From positions 29,431,917 through 29,495,916 of the forward strand of contig CM076848.1 in NCBI GenBank assembly GCA_039519185.1: 64,000 bases of DNA, given 5' to 3'. Source of the stretch: Astragalus membranaceus (Eukaryota > Streptophyta > Magnoliopsida > Fabales > Fabaceae). The first letter of the stretch is position 1. Each line of letters begins with the position of its first letter. A program made the position numbers and the translations under genes. Under the pieces are notes generated by a model. That model saw only the letters and a program-made list of their open reading frames with translations, ran no database searches and was not told the DNA's origin. Of the stretch, positions 10,601 to 22,249 are shown one piece after another.

Positions 10601-13600
10601 CAGTGGCGGACCCAGCGTATAATGAGGGGGTTCAGCTGACACCCCTGAAAAAAAAATATTTCTGCTTACCACCGTATAAAATTTTTTTTTTGACACCCCT
10701 GAATTTTTTTAATTGCACCAATAGCCTAAATTTTGCACTCATTTGCACCAAATACCCAAAGTTCACTTATCCAAAACACACACTGTGTCTGTGTCTCTGA
10801 CTCTCCCTCTCTCGTTCTCGTAAACGCACTTGCGCACACCCACTATTTCGCAATTTCGCCTTCCGCTCTGACAAAGTTCGCACGCACCCACCGCCGGCCA
10901 CCGTTCTTCTTCCTTCTCCGTTCGTTCTTGCTCGCTCGCTGAGGCGCTGAACTGAAGCCTTCTTCTTCTCTGTTCTCTCGCGCAGGAACACGATACACGA
11001 AGCGTCGAAGCCTTCTCTGTTCTCTCTCGCCAGTCGCCTCGCCGTCGCCACTGTTGTTCTTCGATTTTTCTCTGTAACTGAAGCTGAGGTATGTTTTGAA
11101 GCATTTTTCTTCTCTGTTATTAGCTGGTAATTTCTGATTTGGTTGAAATTTGAAAACCCTAAACTAAAAATTGGGATTCTGAGATTTGATTTTGGTTGAA
11201 AATTGTGTTTTTGATTGTGAATTTGATTATCTGAATTGATTGTGATTCTGAATTGAATTGTTTTTGTGATTCTGATTGTGTTTGTCGGTTCTGATTCTGA
11301 TTGTGGTTGTGGATTCTGAATTGAATTGATTGTGATTCTGAATTTGAGTAGTTTTTTTTGTGCTTCTGTTTGTGTTTGTGGCTGTGTGCCTTTGTAGTTT
11401 CAAATGGATAAATTTTTAGTAAAGAGACCAAGGTCATCAATTGATGAATGTGGATCTAGCTCACAACAACAACAACAACATGTTGAAGTTAATTTAGATA
11501 CGTTGCCATCGGATCCTGGATTGCGAAGAAAAATTGTGACATATCATCCTAACGATCAAGATAAAATACGGAGAGCGTATTTGCAAAAAGGGCCATGTCA
11601 ACCTAAGAATCACAACTTTCCACAAAGAAGTATTGGAGGCGCAAAGAGAAGATTTTCTCCGTCATGGTTCACTGAATTTGGGAATTGGTTAGAGTACAGC
11701 ATTGAAAAAGATGCTGCATATTGTTTGCATTGTTATCTCTTTAGGCCCGATATTGGAAACCAAGCGGGTGGTGATACATTTGTCACCGAGGGATTCAATA
11801 GTTGGAACAAGAAAGATAAGATCAAGTCTCATGTTGGACCTCCTAATAGTGCTCATAACATTGCTCTCAGGAAATGTCAAGACTTGATGAACCAAAATCA
11901 ACATATTGACACAGCGATGTCTAGGCATTCTGACAAAGTTCGTGACATATACCGAACACGTTTAAAGGCAACAATCGATTGTGCTTGTTGGCTCTTAAAG
12001 CAAGGATTAGCTTTTCGTGGTCATAATGAGTCAACGACTTCTACCAATCAAGGTAACTTCCTTGAGCTTCTTAAATTTCTTTCCATGCACAATGATTTGA
12101 TAAAGAGCGTTGTTTTGGATAATGCTCCTGAAAACCATCAATTAACTGCTCCAAAAATCCAAAAAGATATTGCTCATGCTGCTGCATTAGAAACTACTCA
12201 TGCTATTATTGCTGATATTGGAGATGAATTCTTTGCTATTCTTGTGGATGAAGCTCGTGACGTATCAACTAAAGAACAAATGGCACTTGCTTTGCGTTAT
12301 GTTAATAAAACTGGTAGTATTGTTGAGCGTTTTCTAGGTATTGTTCATGTTAAGGATACCACTGCTTCATCATTGAAATTTGCAATTGATGAACTATTTT
12401 CTAAGCATGGACTTAGTATGTCAAGAATCCGTGGACAAGGTTATGATGGTGCTAGCAACATGAGTGGAGAATTAAATGGCCTAAAAAGTTTGATTTTAAG
12501 GGAGAATCCATGTGCATATTATGTCCATTGTTTTGCTCATCAATTACAGCTTACTTTAGTTGCTGTTGCTCAAGACCATCATGAAGTTTCCTTATTTTTT
12601 AATTTAGTCTCCAAGTTAATGAATGTTGTTGGGGGGTCTTGCAAGCGAGTTGACATGCTTCGTGAAAACCAATTGGAACGTGTTAAAGAGGCATTTTGCA
12701 TAGGAGAAATTTCTAGTGGGCAGGGTCTTAATCAAGAAACTAGTCTTAAGCGACCTGTTGATACTCGTTGGAGTTCTCATTATGCCACTTTGATTAATAT
12801 AGTATTGATGTACTCTGCTATTATTGATGTTCTTAACATTTTGAAAGTAGACGGTAGCCCTCGACAGTTAAAAGGTGATGCATCTGGTCTTCTAATTATG
12901 TTACAAACTTTTGATTTTGTATTCTACTTGCATTTGATGAGAGATGTATTGGATATTTCAAATGAATTGTCACAAGCATTACAAAGAAAAGATCAAGACA
13001 TTCTGAATGCTATGAACTTGGTTAATATCACAAAGGACAGGTTTGAAACACTCAGAAATGATGGATGGGACTCTTTAATGCAAGAAGTAATTTCATTTTG
13101 CAATAAGAATTCTATTCCTGTTCCTGCTATGGAAGATTTGTTTGTTAAGGGGCAGTCAGTACGTAATCCAAGAGGCATTACAGCAGAGCATCATTATCGT
13201 GTTGAGTTATTTTATACTGTGATAGACATGCAGCTTCAGGAACTTAATGACCGTTTTGGTGAGATTAATACTCAATTGCTCCTTTGTTTGGCTTCTTTGG
13301 ATCCATCTAAATTGTTCCATGCTTTTGATAAGGCAAAGTTGTTGGAATTTGCAAGTTTTTATCCAGATGAGTTCTCTCCATTTAAGTTAGCGGTGCTTAA
13401 TGATCAACTAGACTGTTACATCGTCGATATGCGTAGGAATGTTCAATTTGCTTCTTTGAAAGGACTCCAACAACTTTCAGAGACGTTAGTTGAAAATGGA
13501 AGACATAATGTGTATCCAGAGGTTTATCTTCTTTTGAAGCTGGCACTAGTTTTGCCTGTTGCAACAGCAACTGTAGAAAGAGCTTTCTCGGCTATGAATA

Positions 13601-13866
13601 TTGTGAAGAATAGGTTGCGTAACCGGATGGAAGATACATGGATGAACGACTGTCTGGTGACATACATTGAGAGTGATGTATTTAATAAAATTGACTCTGA
13701 GCTTATTATTCTACGATTTCAGAATATGAAATCACGTAGAAGACAATTATGAAATGTATAATTTATTTATTTAAATATATTATAATTGTTTTTAATTATA
13801 TTTTTAGCAAATTGTGGATTTAAAAAATTTGACACCCCTGACCCCGGGGTCCTGGGTCCGCCACTG
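10601..13866 (+). mobile_element. Complete hAT transposon with perfect 8-bp target duplication
   Basis: The element begins CAGTGGCGGACCCAG and ends CTGGGTCCGCCACTG, perfect 15-bp inverted repeats. The host octamer GTTGAGCG flanks it at 10593-10600 and again at 13867-13874. A second inverted word, GACACCCCTGA, lies near 10691 and 13831 (the right copy is not inverted, so it may be a subterminal transposase site). The only large ORF is the transposase at 11404-13752, preceded by about 500 bp rich in pyrimidines and GATTCTGATT-type repeats. It inserted into GA-rich DNA that continues at 13867 with the same GTTGAGCG/GTGAAACAGAAG words. Everything needed for autonomy seems present. Confidence 0.93.
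11404..13752 (+). CDS. hAT-family transposase (TTF-type zinc finger, DUF4371, C-terminal dimerisation)
   Basis: An uninterrupted 782-codon frame. A poly-Gln stretch (21-25) is followed by a zinc-binding section with C107, C110, H143 and H151 (YCLHCYLF .. KSHVGPPNSAH), as in TTF/ZMYM-type transposases. A DUF4371-like core follows (about 140-370). The likely catalytic acids are visible: D282 (LVDEARDVS), D348 (GQGYDGASNMSG) and E725 (ATVERAFSAM). The last is inside the hAT dimerisation block (about 690-770, LLKLALVLPVATATVERAFS). The family excises and inserts DNA through its terminal repeats and leaves 8-bp duplications, which agrees with the flanks. No stop or frameshift is present and the length is typical. 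One oddity is Ala in VDEARD, where relatives usually have Ser. Plant relatives are often annotated as zinc finger MYM-type 1-like. Confidence 0.93.
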   Translation: MDKFLVKRPRSSIDECGSSSQQQQQHVEVNLDTLPSDPGLRRKIVTYHPNDQDKIRRAYLQKGPCQPKNHNFPQRSIGGAKRRFSPSWFTEFGNWLEYSIEKDAAYCLHCYLFRPDIGNQAGGDTFVTEGFNSWNKKDKIKSHVGPPNSAHNIALRKCQDLMNQNQHIDTAMSRHSDKVRDIYRTRLKATIDCACWLLKQGLAFRGHNESTTSTNQGNFLELLKFLSMHNDLIKSVVLDNAPENHQLTAPKIQKDIAHAAALETTHAIIADIGDEFFAILVDEARDVSTKEQMALALRYVNKTGSIVERFLGIVHVKDTTASSLKFAIDELFSKHGLSMSRIRGQGYDGASNMSGELNGLKSLILRENPCAYYVHCFAHQLQLTLVAVAQDHHEVSLFFNLVSKLMNVVGGSCKRVDMLRENQLERVKEAFCIGEISSGQGLNQETSLKRPVDTRWSSHYATLINIVLMYSAIIDVLNILKVDGSPRQLKGDASGLLIMLQTFDFVFYLHLMRDVLDISNELSQALQRKDQDILNAMNLVNITKDRFETLRNDGWDSLMQEVISFCNKNSIPVPAMEDLFVKGQSVRNPRGITAEHHYRVELFYTVIDMQLQELNDRFGEINTQLLLCLASLDPSKLFHAFDKAKLLEFASFYPDEFSPFKLAVLNDQLDCYIVDMRRNVQFASLKGLQQLSETLVENGRHNVYPEVYLLLKLALVLPVATATVERAFSAMNIVKNRLRNRMEDTWMNDCLVTYIESDVFNKIDSELIILRFQNMKSRRRQL

Positions 13867-13874
13867 GTTGAGCG

Positions 13875-14208
13875 TGAAACAGAAGTGGAGAGTGCGAGCT
13901 AGATTGAGCGTGAAACAGAAGCGGAGAGCGCGAGAGAGGAGTTGAGCGCGAGAGAATGAATGAGAACGCAGTTTTCTATTTTTTATTATTAAGTAATTTT
14001 AAAGTCACACTATATACCGGCATGTCTTAAAATGTTAAAAGTTTTCACTTTTAAGGTTAGACATGTTTACGCTTGACTTAAAAACACGCGTGCCAGATAA
14101 AGTTTTCATCTTAATTACAAGTTTGCCATCGCGTCTATGTATCAAGTCAGGCATCTGAGCGCCTGACTTTAAATGTCTAATTCTTTTCCTGATTTTGCAC
14201 TAGTGATT
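13875..14208. mobile_element. Right end of a CACTA element (unpaired)
   Basis: It ends ..TTTTGCACTAGTG at 14208 and carries the same subterminal words (AGTCAGGCATCTGAGCG, CTGACTTTAAATGTCTAATT) as the complete element at 17710-22934. No matching left end was found upstream; the hAT element at 10601-13866 is inserted in its interior, so its left part may be deleted or beyond the recognisable repeats. Confidence 0.65.
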
Positions 14209-14360
14209 AGTGTGCTGAAAGTATTAACGTCGGAGTAAAAGTAATAAAATAAAGAAAAGAACATATTCAATATTCAAAATATAATACCAATAATAATGAA
14301 TTTATAAGTTATAAGAAATAATTAGCTGATAAGCTCATCTTTAGCATAAACTTCCGTCCA

Positions 14361-15480
14361 TTTTTTTTAGATAAGCAATACTTCATTGAAGGAGCACTAG
14401 GGGTGCTCAAACCCAAACAAACAAAGGAGTTACATATTGTTTAGGCAATGAAGATGATTAATCCACCAAGTGGAGATATTAAAATTGAAATTACAACCGA
14501 CTCTATAAATCAACCAACTCCACGTTAAACTCTTGATGCGAGTGACAATTGAATCGATGTTAGGTTCTTCGTTATTGAAAATAAAGGCATTCCTAGCCAA
14601 CCAAATGCTCCAACAAGTTGTCAACCAAATCATATATTTAGTTCTCTTTGCCTTATTTCCCTTGCAAGCCTTGCCAAGCCACACACAATGTGCTGTCAAA
14701 TTTTCGCAAACAGCCAGCTGAATACCCAACCATCCACAGACCTGAAACCACACCTCTGCTGCAAAGGAACACGTCAAAAACAGGTGCTGGTTGTCCTCAC
14801 AGTTCTGACCGCAGAAAGGACACAAGGAATCAGCCTCAGAAACTATAACACGACAATGTAGTAAATTACCGCGCGTTGGCAAAGAGTCCCGAAGCAAACG
14901 CCAACCAAACACATTAACTTTTGACGACGTAATAGACCGCCTTTGACGGTGTAATAGACCGCCACAACTTCTCCAACAGCTTCCACAGCTCACAGTTTGA
15001 GCCCTCTGCACTAGAAGACAGCAACTTATTATAATAGGATCGGACTGAGAATGATTTATTAGACTCCAACATCCAAATCCATTGATCCTCCTGCACACGA
15101 TTTGGTGTAATCGCCTGCAAAATCAGATGCAAATTGACAGCTTCAGCACGACAAATCTGATCTGTAGTAAACAGCCACAGCTCCTTCCATATATCTCCAC
15201 GCATTATTGTTTCATTCACCTACATCCAACACAGTCACGTTCTTGTGGGTAGAACCTGCAAAAAGATTCGGAAACAACAGATAGAACGGAGCATTGCCCA
15301 GCCACTGATCATTCCAAAACTCCACGAAACGACCATTACCCAATTTTCTGCACACCTGAGCACCAAAAGCTGCTGTTGAATTTTGGAGATGATCTAAATT
15401 CAACAAATCACGCCACCAAATGGACCGAGCGGCACCTCTACGAATAGCTGCAACGGAACAATGAATAAAAGCCGAATTGA
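14361..15480 (-). pseudogene. 5'-truncated LINE (L1-type) remnant
   Basis: Minus-strand frames give the C-terminal zf-RVT region of plant LINE reverse transcriptases: NVFGWRLLRDSLPTRGNL, then LCPFCGQNCEDNQHLFLTC, then WSIWLARNAFIFNN. Upstream pieces (VCRKLGNGRFVEFWNDQWLG; DQWIWMLESNKSFSVRSYY) belong to the same protein but lie in other frames, so it is broken by frameshifts and stops. The element ends in TATTGCTTATC followed by T plus an A run on the minus strand (plus-strand T run near 14361). The 5' part with the polymerase is missing. Confidence 0.85.
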
Positions 15481-17709
15481 TTTTTATATATGATCCTTAA
15501 TAATTAGAGAAACTCAGACAACCGTAAATAATTAAATAAATAATAAACAGTACAGCTTTATTGAAACATGTTTGAGAGAGAGCCATACCTATGTTGCTCA
15601 CCCAACCAACTTTCATTGGCATGGATCTCTGGTTGGAGCAACAAGGACACGCCTAGCTGCTGCTAGCATGTGTAAGCACATGTAAGCTTTTAATTATAAG
15701 TAAGAAAAAATTATTTTCTTTTGATACGATTTTTTTGTACCACAACAATAAAAGAACTCAATTTGAGGACAAAGGAACTTGAATATGTTCTGTCAAAAAA
15801 AACCTGCCAGTTAAAATTGTTCAGCTTTTTATTAATTACATGATAACTTTATTCACATTAATCATTTGTACAAATTAGGCATATGAGAATCTATCTGGAT
15901 TGTGATTTGTGAACCCGCTTTCTAACCCCTATGATACAAAACATGCTTGAAGAATAGGAGAAGAAAATAGAATGCCCACGCTTTCTTTTTGGTGCGGTGG
16001 AATATACCAAAATAGAGACAGTTTATAGCACATAAGTTTATAAAACTAAAATAGAGGTGCTAGTATTTATAACGTTTTTCAATAGTTTAAATGCTGTTTA
16101 CACGTTAAAATAATTTGTTATCTTATCTATATTTTTATTTTTTAGTATTTATTTTTATAGTATTTATTTTTATAGTATTTATTTTTTATCTTATCTATAT
16201 TTTTATTATTTCAATAAAATTTGTAGTTTATTCTCCATTAAAATAATTGTCTCTGAATTTTAAGCATTTATTAAAATGCCAATTTTAGTCTTATTTTATA
16301 TTTATAAGTTAGTTTAACCATTAATTTTACCGAACACTTTAAATTCAATTTGTTTACTTATATATACAACCAATAATATGTTATAAGCTCATTCACTTAA
16401 AATAATTTATCCAGTATTTGTTATTTTTTAACGTACAAAGCATTAGAGCATCTCCATTACTAGTATCTTAGAGCTCCCCTTAGAAAATAGTGTGGTCATC
16501 CCTTAGATTTTTTATCTTTGGAGCAATATCATGTGGCATGTGAGTGAAATCCTTTAAAATTTAGGGGCGTACATTGTACACACGGTTTTTTTCTTGATCA
16601 ATAACTATTTTTAGTTAATTGTTTGAAGGTGTACTAATAAAACAATTATAACCAATTGTAAAATAAGACACATGTTTTTTAAAGAAATTCATTTTATTTT
16701 TTATTTTTTTTTTTGGACTTGAAAAAATAGTTGTTAAAAACTAATTGGTTTAACAAAATAATTGAATTAATATTTAAATTTAATAAATTTAACTCCAAAT
16801 AATAAAGTATTAAGGACTCATTATAATCAAGAAACCAAGTATTGGAGGAAATTGAGTGTGGGTCCCTTAAAATGACGCGGCATGTGAAGTCCAGTTAAGA
16901 GACTCAAATTGAATTAGTTAAGGGACACCCTATTAGAGATGCTCGTGTTTCCCATATAACATTGTGTTTAGTTTAAGTGAAAAATGAGAAAAAGGTAAGA
17001 AAGAATCGGAAAAGAGAGAAACATGTGAAATGTAAAATAGATTATATATGTTGTCGATTCAATTAAATGGAAGAAACCTATAACATTGAACCAAAAGGTA
17101 ATCGATTCAATTAAGTGGAAGAACCCTATAATATTGAAGCCGGTCATGGATGTTTTTGGCTAGGCGAAACCAAAAAAACTTCTTATATGCAAAGTTATAG
17201 AAGATCTCCTTTAAATTTAAGATCAAACAATTCCATGAGTTGAGATCGCTAAACAAAATGTGACCAACAACAAGTTGTCTAGATTTAGTTTGATGGAGAC
17301 TCTAGCAAACTTACCACAAGAGTCATCGATGGTCCTTAAATTTACTTTAAATTGTGTGCTCATACAATGACCAATGCAATTGAATCGTTAGATTCCAAGC
17401 TGAGACTAGGAAATAGAATACATGCCAAAGTGTTGTCGATTGTGACTCTAGATGCAAAGAACTTAGGCACCCTATGTCACACTATCAAACAGTGGTCAAA
17501 GACCACCCATGTCCCCATCTGACAACCATGTCTCTATTATCTAATATTGAACTTTATTATCATATAAAAACGATGTTTGCAGATGTCGATCACTATCTCA
17601 AACCCCCTCTTTAGTTTCCACGCCATATTGTAGAAGCTAATGGTTTTACTCAAAAGTTTCACTATAATCACTGTATTTCCTAGGTTTGCAATGATCTTGT
17701 ATGTATACT
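15481..17709. other. AT-rich intergenic DNA
   Basis: No ORF longer than about 60 codons and no recognisable gene. It contains one MITE-like element (16446-16944) and short direct repeats such as TTTTATAGTATTTAT near 16150-16190. Confidence 0.6.
16446..16944. mobile_element. MITE-like element with GAGCATCTC ends
   Basis: GAGCATCTCCATTA at the left and TATTAGAGATGCTC at the right are inverted copies, the motif seen at the ends of many PIF/Harbinger-type MITEs. The inside is AT-rich with no ORF. A clean 3-bp target duplication is not obvious. Confidence 0.6.
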
Positions 17710-17739
17710 CACTAGTGTAAAAAAGGGATTTAAAGTCAG

Positions 17740-18090
17740 GCGAAAAGGGGATTTAAAGTCAGGCGGGCGCTTGACTTTTATTAAGTCGACTTTGTATGTC
17801 TGGAGTTTTAAAGTCAAGCGATAGCCTGACTTCGTAAGTCTGATTTAAAGTCAAGCATTTATTGCGCCTGACTTCGTAAGTATGTTTTAAAGTCAAACAT
17901 TTATTCTTGCCTGACTTCGTAAGTATGATTTAAAGTCAAGCATTAATTATTGCCTGACTTCGTAAGTATGATTTAAGGTCAAGCTTTTATTATTACTTGA
18001 CTTCGTAAGTATGATTTAAGGTCAAGCTTTTATTATTGCTTGACTTCGTATGTATGATTTAAGGTCAAGCATTATTGCGCCTGACCTTAA
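17740..18090. repeat. Subterminal tandem repeats, about 53-bp unit
   Basis: CCTGACTTCGTAAGTATG followed by ATTTAAAGTCAAGCA recurs about six times with drift (GTCAAGC/GTCAAAC, TTATTATTGC/TTAATTATTGC). Within each unit GCTTGACTT and AAGTCAAGC are inverted, so each can form a small hairpin. Confidence 0.85.
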
Positions 18091-18160
18091 AAGTTTTTTT
18101 TTTTTAAATTTTGCTTTAATCTATACACCCTGGTTATACAAATTTTTCGTTAAAAAGAAG

Positions 18161-18232
18161 CGACTCCACTGGGGATCGAACCCAGATCTCTGGTCCCGTA
18201 GACCAGCGCCTTATCCATTGGGCCATGGAGTC
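18161..18232 (-). tRNA. tRNA-Arg (anticodon ACG)
   Basis: The 72-nt minus-strand sequence folds into a full cloverleaf. The acceptor stem is GACTCCA/TGGAGTC with discriminator G, the D arm is GCCC..GGCG, the anticodon stem CTGGT/ACCAG holds the loop CTACGGG with anticodon ACG, a 4-nt variable loop follows, and the T arm is CTGGG-TTCGATC-CCCAG. All stems pair. A short T run on the minus strand (about 18151-18155) can serve as RNA polymerase III terminator. The gene lies inside the CACTA element 17710-22934, just after the subterminal repeats. Only the short variable loop (4 rather than 5 nt) departs from my recollection of the plant consensus. Confidence 0.95.
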
Positions 18233-18582
18233 ATATAGGTATTAATGAGAGAGCAAGAGCTGAGATTGTGGCAGAAGTTCAAAAAAGTGAAAAACTACTG
18301 CTTATACATTTACTTCTATCAAATTGAAAAATGTACATAAAAGAATAAAAGTCCTCATTTGTGAAATTTATCTATATTTTGATACATGAACGATAAATGC
18401 TATTAAAAAGCAGCTCTGTAACTTGGATTTTTTACTTCCTAAAGGTAAATTTCAAGATGTTCATTCCAAATCTATAAATAATACTTAAACACTAAAAAGT
18501 AAGCTTGCAATTTTCAATCTTTTTGGTCTTGCAAGCCGATTTCATGAAAGCCGATGAAGTCAATCGATAAATCACACATACC

Positions 18583-18959
18583 CACAAAGGCAAAGAGAAC
18601 GCAATACACAGCTGCTATAATTGGAATTGGTATCGAAGCAAGAAAAGCACCAAATTTTCCTGACATAAGCACAAACCAAGATGTTGTAAGTAAAAAGCAT
18701 TATGCACACATGTAAATAGAAGTTGGTTTAACTTTTAATCAGTTGGTGGAATTAATAGAATCTGATGGTAACAGGTATATTCTCCAAGGTCAGCCTCATT
18801 TAATGACATGTAAGAAGCCACATTATTCATATATGGTTATAAGCATAAGAATTATTTGACAAAAGCTAGTCAAATTATGTTTAAAGGTTAGAAAGTGTAC
18901 ACTGATGCAGTGGATCCAGTTCCTGTGCCAAAAAAGCCAATCAGAAGGGTACCTACACC
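18583..18959 (-). pseudogene. Captured exons of a nucleobase-ascorbate transporter
   Basis: Read on the minus strand, 18959 to about 18895 gives GVGTLLIGFFGTGTGSTASV, preceded by an AG acceptor. From 18659 to about 18583, also after an AG, it gives GKFGAFLASIPIPIIAAVYC and then VLFAFVG. Both segments match, in the right order, the conserved part of plant NAT/xanthine-uracil permeases (..LFGTGTGST.. and ..GKFGA.FASIP.PI.AA.YC..). The rest of the gene is absent. It lies inside the CACTA element in the same orientation as the other fragments. Confidence 0.75.
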
Positions 18960-19359
18960 CTGAAATCATCAAACTCCAACACATAAGTCTTAGTTTAAGA
19001 AACAAATGCGCATATAGGTGTAATGTTAAATAATCACATAGTACCATCCAAGTGGGGAAAATAAGGATTGAAATGACATGAAATCAGGATGCTTATAAAC
19101 TTCATATGCTATAAAAAAACTAACCATTCTACAAACCAAAGTCTACATTTTTCAAGGCCTTCACACATGAGCAGCTCAAAACACAAACAAAGTTACATAG
19201 GCATAACCTACAGAATAGCCACATCCAAGTAATCACCAATCTGCACATTCACAAACAAAGTCAGCAAAAGAATTTGTGAAATGCAAGTCTAAATGCATGC
19301 ACTAAAAAGAGAACAAATATGACACATGATTTTACCAAAGTAATAATACTTTTTTACCA

Positions 19360-19521
19360 GATAATGCAGCACTGTGAATGACGCATGCCACATGCTACCT
19401 TTGCAACAGGTTGATCAACAAAGTATGACACATTTACAGGGGAAGCGTGTGAGGCGTAATCCCCATGCCCAAGTTGGCCGAAAGAGCCATCCCCACAAGT
19501 GAAAACACAACCAGAATCTGG
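19360..19521 (-). pseudogene. Captured RCC1-repeat exon
   Basis: On the minus strand the frame reads SGCVFTCGDGSFGQLGHGDY followed by ..VAKVACGMRHS, a standard RCC1 blade (TCGDGSFGQLGHGD plus VACGMRH). One blade only is present; functional RCC1 proteins have about seven. It is flanked by intron-like DNA within the CACTA element. Confidence 0.8.
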
Positions 19522-19734
19522 AAACAACCAAAGCACACAGAAAAATCAACTTTCAAAAAATGGATTTTATTTATAATTCTGTGGACTAATATAGAGAGGT
19601 GGTGATGTAATGGTTTGATAATCCTGTAAGAAAAAGATGACAAAAAATGAAGCTTAAAATGACAAGAAAAAGTTAACTCCCTATGCAACATGGTATTCAC
19701 ATTAGAAAAACATACTTGTATCCTAAAGAAGTAT

Positions 19735-21100
19735 TTGGTATAAGCGTAAATATGGATTAAGTCAGCTGCAGCATCATGCCGACATTTATTTGTAAAAGAA
19801 AGATTTCGAATCTCATCCCTCAACCTATATAGAAAGGGAGTGAAAAACAAATTCAGCATTTGCAAATTCCGCCAGGTTAAAATACACACAGACCAACTAG
19901 AATCAAGAATAGATTACCATAATAGAGATTTCCGAACCTGTTTTTGAATATCTGACGAACTTGAAGGATCATGGGCATCAATTTTGGATTTGAGATCATT
20001 CAAGATGTTTTGTTCCACATACGGAGCTATGCACTGAAGAAGCTGCTCAACAAATGAGCCCTCTCCTTTCCAGAGGAAAGCAACAATCGCTTCAGGACTA
20101 AGCTTCTCAAGAGGAGGTGGAGCTTTCCATGGATCACCAAAAATACATCTCATTACATACCTTACCTATAATATCCCATCAAAGATTAAAATCCTCTCCA
20201 AACTACAAAATGAAATGGAAAAATACTGATGCAATGAGATAACATTGTACAGAATGAGTTCACTTTGTTGACTTCAAGATACACAGGAGCGAGTATTGGT
20301 GAAGTGTTTGACACACGGCATGAATGTAAATTTCTAGACCGTCTAGAAACTGATATACCAATACCAGTATCAGCCTGGTGGTCCTTGTTAACAACAAGCC
20401 CGTACCAGAAACATTATTCTTTAGCATTCTTATTTTATGAACTAGTGTTCAATGGCAGGCGTTTTATGTCCTCAACATAAGAAACAAGAATAATGAAGAA
20501 GCAATTAGACAACACGGGGGCACAATCACCTTATCTAGAGTGACAGCAAGATTCTGAAGCCTCTGGTTGTACACACCCTCAGCCTGAGTCATACAAAGAT
20601 ATTTAAGGCAAATAACACTTGAATGGAATATGAAATAAAAATTACAAATGTCTATGATAATCAAGCACATGAAGAGAAATAGACGAACAGACAGAGAGCA
20701 CACCTGAACCTCAGCATCACTCCTTTCAACCTCAAGACATACATCTGAAAAATATTTTCTTTTTTCTTCCAGATTATGCTTTAGAATTTCCTCAGGAAGT
20801 TTAACTCTTTCAAAATTGATGAACCTCACCTACACCGCAGGACAAATGTCAGGCAAATTTAACATAAAAAACAATGGCAAAAAAAATATTGATATAAACA
20901 TAGAAGAAGCCACATACAAGGAGAGCGGCATAAGCAACAAGCCAATCTGGCAGGCCTCCAAGCAAACAACTGCCCAAACCAGCTCTTCCCAGGTCATTAT
21001 AGTCCTCTTCAGACACGGAATTTAATTCACAAGCTTCTAGCATCAAATAATGGCGGTCAAGAATTCCATGTGAGTCCTTCAGAACCTACAAGGAGGACAA
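19735..21100 (-). pseudogene. Captured exons of an unidentified host gene
   Basis: Five minus-strand segments bounded by AG/GT sites read as well-formed protein. From about 21087 downward: KDSHGILDRHYLMLEACELN and then GLGSCLLGGLPDWLVAYAAL; about 20830-20706: VRFINFERVKLPEEILKHNL and then SDVCLEVERSDAEVQ; about 20588-20535: AEGVYNQRLQNLAVTLDK; about 20160-19940: MRCIFGDPWKAPPPLEKLSP and then LLQCIAPYVEQNILNDLKSK; about 19825-19735: RLRDEIRNLSFTNKCRHDAA. I cannot name the family. The segments might belong together with the RCC1 exon downstream. The reading frames look conserved and exon-like, which suggests recent capture. Confidence 0.55.
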
Positions 21101-21642
21101 CATATTTCAGTCAACAGATGATGTAGCCAAGCTATTTAAATGATGATAAAAAATGCATAGTTCCACTTTTTAAAGCCCCCCAGCCAGGGTTTTATGTGAA
21201 GCACACTACGAGCATGTCCAGTTATTCCACTAAAGACTTCAGAATATCACATATTTCTCCCTTATATTTTCTAATAAGTTGAAAATTTCCATAAAGTCCA
21301 AACCTTTCCAAAACCCCCTTCACCGGTAAGATTCAGATAGCTCCCCGAGCACACTAGGCTTCCACATAAACATACTGATGCTTCATACTCCTCCTTGCTC
21401 TACAGTGAAATGAACAAGTACTCATTAGATAAAGACATACAGCAGATAGCCAGATCCATTTATATCTAGGGGAAAGATAGAATAACTCGGCTACAGGACA
21501 AACCTCAGTAACAGAATTATAAATAAATCAACTTCTTCACCCATCTCTGTTTTAAAAAAATGCAATTATAAATAAAACAATGGAAAATTCGTATGAAACA
21601 AATATTATAGGAGATACCCATCTCTGTTTTAAAAAAATGCAA

Positions 21643-21746
21643 TTACTGAGGGATTTGAGCATGCTTTGAGGACAAAATCAATCTGCTTGAACAATCCAGG
21701 CTCAAATAGCTTGTCGGATTCATCGAGAACAAGATACTCAACTCTG
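21643..21746 (-). pseudogene. Captured exon of a DEAD-box RNA helicase (RH57/Rok1-like)
   Basis: After an AG acceptor (CTGCAG) the minus strand reads VEYLVLDESDKLFEPGLFKQ and then IDFVLKACSNP. DESD-type motif II with the KLFE..LFKQID context is characteristic of the plant DEAD-box helicase 57/Rok1 group. Only this exon is present. Confidence 0.7.
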
Positions 21747-22026
21747 CAGCAGCCAAAATAATTGAAAGAAACTGACAAATTATCACATAACTCTGCATCA
21801 TCACAAAAGAAACTGATGAGAAGCAAAGTTTTACCTTCGTTGAAAGAAATAATTGAAAGAAACTGACAAATTCTACCTTCGTTGTGCAGATCCTTGTGCG
21901 TAGCATCAAGATCCAGCAAGATCTCGCCCAGAAACACAACCAAAAAGAAGCAAAGTCAGTGGTTGAAACTAGGGTTTCAAACCGTATGCAACTGAGAAGA
22001 TTTTAGAGAAGGAGAAAGCTTTATAC

Positions 22027-22139
22027 CTTAGCTTCGTTGTGAATCGTTGCATCTGAGTTTGAGATCGTGAAACCCTAGCAGAGCTAGGTGAAGAAGACAA
22101 AGAGAAGAACGACGTTGAGAGGAGAGGATCATCGGCCAT
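22027..22139 (-). pseudogene. Possible first exon of the captured transcription unit
   Basis: An ATG at 22139 (minus) opens MADDPLLSTSFFSLSSSPSS and runs to a good donor (CTAAG|GTATAA) at 22027. Upstream on the minus strand is a purine/pyrimidine-rich stretch that looks like a 5' UTR. It could start a chimeric transcript across the captured exons. I do not recognise the source gene. Confidence 0.4.
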
Positions 22140-22249
22140 AAAAGAGCAACTCAAATCTGAGAGCAGAAATCTGAAAACGAAGAGAGGGTGAGGAAACGGC
22201 GACGGCGAGGAAACGGCGACGGCGACGGAGAGGGTGAACGAACTGAGTG

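Noticed and set aside
17740..18090. Possible CRISPR-like array
   Set aside because: Units vary, spacers are repeats themselves, and it lies in a plant CACTA element's subterminal region.
18161..18232. tRNA-Arg as a tRNA-derived SINE head
   Set aside because: All stems pair perfectly, there is a T-run terminator and no poly(A) tail or target duplication at the tRNA itself.
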